Shown here: one piece after another, positions 60,293 through 64,000 of the stretch
Position numbering within the stretch: position 1 is the stretch's first letter
Layout of the letters: each line of letters starts with the position of its first letter
NCBI GenBank assembly: GCA_021803035.1
Contig: JAJZME010000038.1
Span: forward strand, 62,001 to 126,000
Direction of reading: 5' to 3'
Origin: Acidobacteriota bacterium
GTDB taxonomy: Bacteria > Acidobacteriota > Terriglobia > Terriglobales > Acidobacteriaceae
DNA length: 64,000 bases
The notes under the pieces: generated by a model
Told to the model about the DNA's origin: nothing
The model's input: only the letters and a program-made list of their open reading frames with translations
Databases searched by the model: none
Made by a program: the position numbers and the translations under genes

Positions 60293-61339
60293 ATGGATAT
60301 CGCACTCTGGATTGTCGCCCTGGTCGCCGCTGCGTTGCTTGCGGGAATTTTGTATCAGCACATCGCAGGCTGGCGGGATGGGCGGCGTTATGCCGCGGGC
60401 GGCCGCACTGTGCGGCTGCGCAACGGCTGTACGCTTCACGCTGTCCAGCAAGGCTCCGGCAGCCCGGCGGTGGTGTTTGAGGCCGGCATCGGCGCAACCA
60501 GCGTCAACTGGCGCCACATCCAGGAGGCAATTGCGCAGTCTGCGAGGACCATCTCGTACGATCGCGCGGGCCTTGGCTGGAGCGGCCCATGCCGCACTGC
60601 GCGCACGCCAGCAAACGTGGCCGCCGAGTTGCATGAGATGCTGCAACAAGCTGGCGTCCGCCCGCCGCTAATCCTTGTAGGCCACTCCTTCGGCGGCCTG
60701 GTGATGCGCCGTTATGCCCTGCTTCACCCCGAAGACGTGGCGGGCCTCGTGCTGGTGGATCCGATGCGCTGCGAGGAGTGGCCGCCATTTGTTCCCGCCC
60801 GGCAATCGCAGCTCGACATTGCCAGGGGGCTTTGCACTTGTGCCATTCCCATTGCCGCCTGCGGCCTGGCCCGCCTGGGGCTTTCGTCCCTGCTTTGCGG
60901 CTCGGGCAAGGTAGCCCAGCGGCTGGCTGGCATTGCCGGCGAAAACTGCCGGTACGTGTTGAAGCGAATCAAAAACGAGGTCGCCAAGATGCCGCGCGAA
61001 ATACCGCCCATGGTAGTTGCTTCCTGGTCGCGCCCCGAATTCTACGCCGGCATGCGCAGCCATCTTGAGGCCATCCCGGAAAGCGTAACGGAGATGCAGG
61101 ACGCCGAACCGATTCGCGGAATCCCCATTCTCCTCCTCACGCCGGGGAAATCGGCCCCCCTCGACGATGCCAGCCTCGGCCGCATCGGCGATCACGTTCG
61201 CCAGGTCATCGCGGCCGCAAGCGAACATTGGATCCACTTCGATGAGCCTGCGCTGGTCATTGATTCAATCCGCGAAATGGTGACGGCGGCCGCAGCGCAG
61301 TGCGTCACCTCACTCCAACAACCTGCCTCCATCCTGTAA
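60293..61339 (+). CDS. Membrane-anchored alpha/beta hydrolase
   Basis: A 348-residue protein. One N-terminal membrane helix (about 3-23) precedes an alpha/beta-hydrolase domain: VVFEAGIGATSVNW (oxyanion hole), YDRAGLGWSGP, the nucleophile elbow VGHSFGGLVMRR (S132) and the late His in HWIHFDEP. A lid region (about 160-240) has several Cys. The substrate is unknown. ATG 60293 gives the membrane anchor directly; no strong ribosome site is visible. Confidence 0.8.
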   Translation: MDIALWIVALVAAALLAGILYQHIAGWRDGRRYAAGGRTVRLRNGCTLHAVQQGSGSPAVVFEAGIGATSVNWRHIQEAIAQSARTISYDRAGLGWSGPCRTARTPANVAAELHEMLQQAGVRPPLILVGHSFGGLVMRRYALLHPEDVAGLVLVDPMRCEEWPPFVPARQSQLDIARGLCTCAIPIAACGLARLGLSSLLCGSGKVAQRLAGIAGENCRYVLKRIKNEVAKMPREIPPMVVASWSRPEFYAGMRSHLEAIPESVTEMQDAEPIRGIPILLLTPGKSAPLDDASLGRIGDHVRQVIAAASEHWIHFDEPALVIDSIREMVTAAAAQCVTSLQQPASIL

Positions 61340-61462
61340 AGTTCATGGCTCGCCCCCAGCACTGCCCTCCTTCTTTCGATTTCCCGCAAGGGGGCATCTT
61401 CGATATCCTGTAACAAAGCCGGCCGTCAGACTCTTGTTCTGTTGGCAATTCGAGGATGCATC

Positions 61463-61876
61463 ATGGAATTGAAAGTTACACATGTAGATGGAGTTAAATT
61501 CGAGATTCAGGCGCGCTCGCACACCATCGTGTCCGATCAGCCCGCCGACAACGGCGGCGCTGACGCCGGTATGACGCCTCCGGAGTTGCTGCTGGCATCT
61601 CTGGCTTCGTGCGCCGCGTTTTATGCCGTGCAGTATCTCAAGACGCGGCATTTGGCCGAAAGCGGCGTTGAAGTCTCGGTGACCGCGGAGAAGCTGAAAA
61701 ATCCGGGCCGTCTGGGCAACTTCCGCATTCAGGTTGCTTGCCCCGTGCCGCTTACCCAGGAACAGACCGAAGGCCTGATACGCTCGGTCCATCACTGCAC
61801 CATCCACAACACCCTCCTGTCGCCGCCCAAGATCGATATCGATCTCATCATGGGCGAAGTTGCGGCGTGCGCCTGA
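61463..61876 (+). CDS. OsmC/Ohr family protein
   Basis: A 137-residue protein of the OsmC fold. The two redox Cys are visible, in LLASLASCAAFYAVQYL and SVHHCTIHNTL. The family reduces organic hydroperoxides with thiol cofactors; some members have other roles. GAGG 8 nt before ATG 61463 supports the start. The LysR gene follows 66 bp later on the same strand and may share the transcript. Confidence 0.88.
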   Translation: MELKVTHVDGVKFEIQARSHTIVSDQPADNGGADAGMTPPELLLASLASCAAFYAVQYLKTRHLAESGVEVSVTAEKLKNPGRLGNFRIQVACPVPLTQEQTEGLIRSVHHCTIHNTLLSPPKIDIDLIMGEVAACA

Positions 61877-61942
61877 TGCGCTGCTTGCGCGCCGCCCGAT
61901 GCGCTTCATCCGTCGTCCATCGCCGGGCAATTGGATTGACCA

Positions 61943-62902
61943 ATGGCAAGTCTCGATAACTTCCGCCTGGTCGTTTTCAGGACGGTAGCCAAAGAACTCA
62001 GTTTTCGCAGGGCGGCCGAAGAGCTGTATCTCACGCAGCCAGCCGTAAGTCTGCAGATCAAGGCGCTTGAGGAAGACCTCGGCGTGCGCCTCTTTCATCG
62101 CGGCGGAACGCACGTCAAGCTCACCCCCGCCGGCCAGGTTTTGTTGGCGCATGCAGAAAGGGTTCATGCGCTTCTGGTCGATGCCGAACAGGAGATCGCC
62201 GCGCTCAGCGGAGAGCACGCGGGCAAGCTTGCGCTCGGCGCCTCCACTACCATCGCACAGTATGTGTTGCCGCGCGTGCTCGGAGATTTTTGCCGCGCGC
62301 ATCCTCGCGTGTATCCCACGCTTGTCAGCGGCAATACCGAAGAAATTGTGGACGCTATCGAAAAACGCAGAATCGCGCTTGGCTTTATTGAAGGCCCGGC
62401 GCGCAATCACCATGTGAAAACCGAGCCGTTTCTCAAAGACGAAATGGTGCTGATTGTCTCCACAGCGCATGAGTGGGCGGAAAATGCCTCGGTTGCCTGC
62501 TCCGATTTGTGCGCCGCCCCCATGCTCATGCGCGAACGCGGCTCGGGCTCGCGGCGCGTCATTGAGATGGCGCTCGCCCGCCACGGCATCAAGCAAAGCG
62601 ATCTGCAGATTGCCATGGAGTTGGACTCAACCGAAGCGATCAAGTCGGCGGTGGAGGCAGGCCTTGGCGTCGGATTTGTCTCCCGATCCGCCCTCATTAA
62701 AGACAGGCGCCTCAATAGCGCATTCAAAATCATTGAATTAAACGGCCTGCGCATTGAGCGCGATTTCCTCGTTGCTGCGGAGTCGGGACCCGAGCAGCAC
62801 GGCCTTGCCGTCGAGTTTCGCAAGTTCCTGTTTGCGCGTATCGGAGCCGCCCGCGGAGGCGAGTTATCCCGGCTCATTACAACCGAAAAACACGGCGAAT
62901 GA
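61943..62902 (+). CDS. LysR family transcriptional regulator
   Basis: A 319-residue regulator. The N-terminal winged HTH (FRLVVFRTVAKELSFRRAAEELYLTQPAVSLQIKALEEDLGVRLFHR) is standard, followed by a linker helix and a two-lobe effector domain with the LMRERGSGSRRVIE and GLGVGFVS motifs common in CysB/CbbR-like members. OxyR-type redox Cys spacing is absent, although an OsmC gene is next door. Target genes are unknown. Confidence 0.92.
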   Translation: MASLDNFRLVVFRTVAKELSFRRAAEELYLTQPAVSLQIKALEEDLGVRLFHRGGTHVKLTPAGQVLLAHAERVHALLVDAEQEIAALSGEHAGKLALGASTTIAQYVLPRVLGDFCRAHPRVYPTLVSGNTEEIVDAIEKRRIALGFIEGPARNHHVKTEPFLKDEMVLIVSTAHEWAENASVACSDLCAAPMLMRERGSGSRRVIEMALARHGIKQSDLQIAMELDSTEAIKSAVEAGLGVGFVSRSALIKDRRLNSAFKIIELNGLRIERDFLVAAESGPEQHGLAVEFRKFLFARIGAARGGELSRLITTEKHGE

Positions 62903-63207
62903 CACATTAGGAATTTTGATTCCAGTCATTCGCTCGATCGCCTGCACTCGCCCGCTATTTGGATTTTGATGGAATCAAATCGGCTGCCGCGCCGCAACCT
63001 GTTGCGCGGGCCCCACTTGGGCCAGCCCTTCCATAATGCTCTCAAAGAAATGGCGCACGTCTCATCTCTTCCGTAGATGCTTTTAGGCCAGTGCTCGCAC
63101 TAGGATAGCTCGCGCCTAACTATGGTCGTTACTTACATTTATTAGTAAGGAACATATCATCTAAACTGCCGCCTGCACTCTACCGCGCTACATGCTAAAC
63201 TAAACAC
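62903..63207. other. Intergenic gap upstream of the efflux operon
   Basis: The 305-bp gap contains the AcrR-like palindrome (63128-63153) near its right end and otherwise no gene. The promoter of the small-membrane-protein/adaptor operon should lie here. Confidence 0.45.
63128..63153. promoter_or_regulatory. AcrR/TetR-like palindrome upstream of the efflux operon
   Basis: The arms GTT-x-CTTAC and GTAAG-x-AAC are symmetric around an 8-bp ATTTATTA centre, so 8 of 9 arm positions match. Its size and TTAC…GTAA pattern resemble operators of AcrR-like TetR repressors. It lies 55 bp before the first gene of an operon that leads into an RND adaptor. No TetR gene is adjacent within the window. Confidence 0.55.
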
Positions 63208-63600
63208 ATGGTTGGGCTCACCGCCGCGCCACGGTCCCGTTGGCACACAAGATCCTATAGGCAGACAAGTATAGCCTTTCTCTTGTGCTTCTTGGCTTTT
63301 TTTTTCGCCATGGAAGCCAAGTTGGAATGCTATGCGCCAATGGAGTCGTCGGCAGCAATCGATGTACATGCAGTAAAGGTGATGCCAACCGAGAGCCGCG
63401 ATTTCGTGTCGCGGAGCGCTCCAACTCCCGGTCCAGGACACCTGCAAATTCCATATTTCCTGCTGGTGGCGATGTTCGCCGCCGCTGTGGCATTGCAAGC
63501 TCATCATCTGCTCGGATATAAACTCCACGCCGGGTTTCATACTTCCCGATTGGCCCGGCTTTCTCCTCAAATATCATTTCGTCCCCCGCCCGCCTATTAG
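63208..63600 (+). CDS. Small two-helix membrane protein before the RND adaptor
   Basis: A 130-residue protein with two likely membrane segments (about 21-36, SIAFLLCFLAFFFA; and about 84-98, FLLVAMFAAAVAL). The C-terminus is basic and Pro-rich, ending in FRPPPAY. I do not recognise the family. It precedes the RND adaptor gene by 102 bp on the same strand and may be an accessory protein of that pump. No clear ribosome site, so the start is uncertain. Confidence 0.5.
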   Translation: MVGLTAAPRSRWHTRSYRQTSIAFLLCFLAFFFAMEAKLECYAPMESSAAIDVHAVKVMPTESRDFVSRSAPTPGPGHLQIPYFLLVAMFAAAVALQAHHLLGYKLHAGFHTSRLARLSPQISFRPPPAY

Positions 63601-63615
63601 TGCATCTAAACAGGT

Positions 63616-63656
63616 AGAGAATTGGATCCCTGAATTGCTTTTGCAATTGATTCTCT
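63616..63656 (+). promoter_or_regulatory. Compound hairpin between the small protein and adaptor genes
   Basis: The outer arms AGAGAAT (63616-63622) and ATTCTCT (63650-63656) enclose an inner stem AATTGC-TTTT-GCAATT (63633-63648). A T-rich CAGTTTTCTGTTCT follows. It could be an attenuator, a processing site or a weak terminator inside the operon. Confidence 0.5.
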
Positions 63657-63702
63657 AATCAGTTTTCTGTTCTGAGCCTTGTAATCAGTGAGGGTGTTTG
63701 CC

Positions 63703-64000
63703 ATGTCTTTACCGTCTCCGGTGAAGTGGCTAGCGCTTGCTCTCCTGCTGCTGCCTTTTGCAGCGGGAAGCATCGGTTGCCGCCAATCCCATGCCTCTAG
63801 CCGGACCTCTTCATCCGCGTCCAATGTTCCAGGTGCACCTATCGTGCATCCCAAGTATCGTTCGCTTGTTAGCCCCCTTGAGGTGGCCGGCGAATTGATC
63901 CCCTATCAGCAAGTCAAACTTCACGCCATGGTCTCCGGCTATATCAAAAATATCTATGTAGATATAGGCGACCGGGTCTATACAGGCGAAGTATTGGCGA
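63703..64000 (+). CDS. RND efflux periplasmic adaptor lipoprotein, cut by the window end
   Basis: Only the first 99 codons are inside the window. The signal peptide ends in a lipobox (GSIGC, C26). After a Ser-rich linker comes LVSPLEVAGELIPYQQVKLH and then VSGYIKNIYVDIGDRVYTGEVLA, the biotinyl-lipoyl-like start of membrane-fusion (HlyD/AcrA) proteins. It should link an inner-membrane RND pump to an outer-membrane channel; those genes probably follow beyond the window. GAGGG 9 nt upstream supports ATG 63703. Confidence 0.85.
   Translation, partial: MSLPSPVKWLALALLLLPFAAGSIGCRQSHASSRTSSSASNVPGAPIVHPKYRSLVSPLEVAGELIPYQQVKLHAMVSGYIKNIYVDIGDRVYTGEVLA

Noticed and set aside
61943..62902. LysR gene as OxyR because of the OsmC neighbour
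   Set aside because: The two Cys in the effector domain are only three residues apart and not in the OxyR arrangement, so redox sensing of that kind is not supported.
1..64000. tRNA, rRNA and CRISPR loci
   Set aside because: Spacers were checked for tRNA T-loop text and for regular direct repeats with unique spacers; none was found.

Overview
The window reads as chromosomal DNA of a GC-rich, Gram-negative member of the Acidobacteriota (Acidobacteriaceae / Terriglobia type). The reasons are the Oar-like outer-membrane receptor with an N-terminal carboxypeptidase-regulatory domain, several DUF4382/DUF5666-type secreted proteins, many lipoproteins and envelope enzymes, and compact operons with 4-nt ATGA overlaps. 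The lineage call is an inference from gene content; there is no rRNA gene to confirm it. I saw no tRNA, rRNA, CRISPR array or prophage.

Layout. 0-13.6 kb: rRNA methyltransferase TlyA, NAD kinase, a three-gene operon (NtrC-type regulator, sensor kinase, lipoprotein), LysA, a secreted carboxylesterase, a secreted (alpha/alpha)6 glycosidase, a cationic peptidoglycan-binding protein and an HtrA protease. 13.8-19.5 kb: a minus-strand set of PfkB sugar kinase, UPS-like permease, long-form DeoC and a two-domain ALDH16-like dehydrogenase, which together fit 2-deoxyribose catabolism through acetaldehyde to acetate. 20.2-23 kb: a membrane thioredoxin divergent from a TetR regulator, followed by a PQQ-type beta-propeller protein. 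23.4-30.2 kb: the reductive pyrimidine pathway (beta-ureidopropionase, PreT, PreA, dihydropyrimidinase, with a convergent class III aminotransferase). The two sugar and base modules sit close together and could jointly use deoxynucleosides.

30.4-36.7 kb: an orphan receiver-domain protein, a 633-bp internally deleted ISAs1-type element with terminal inverted repeats, MurA, an L-lactate permease and a LarA-like protein. 36.8-45 kb: an M19 dipeptidase, a ccsA-like/hemA/hemC/hemD operon in which every junction is a 4-nt overlap, a lytic-transglycosylase-like protein and a DUF4382-type lipoprotein. 45.5-56.7 kb: MutS; a muropeptide-recycling operon (NagZ-like, AnmK, oligopeptide-binding lipoprotein); then a DUF5666-type secreted protein and an Oar-like receptor preceded by a CTTAAG-N5-CTTAAG direct repeat.

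56.7-64 kb: two glycosyltransferases, a double zinc ribbon, an alpha/beta hydrolase, an OsmC protein, a LysR regulator, and the start of an RND efflux operon (small membrane protein, then an adaptor cut by the window end) preceded by an AcrR-like palindrome.

Non-genic points of note are an intergenic repeat family of about 100 bp (three copies), two tandem repeats near promoters, a 36-bp perfect palindrome and a compound hairpin inside the efflux operon.
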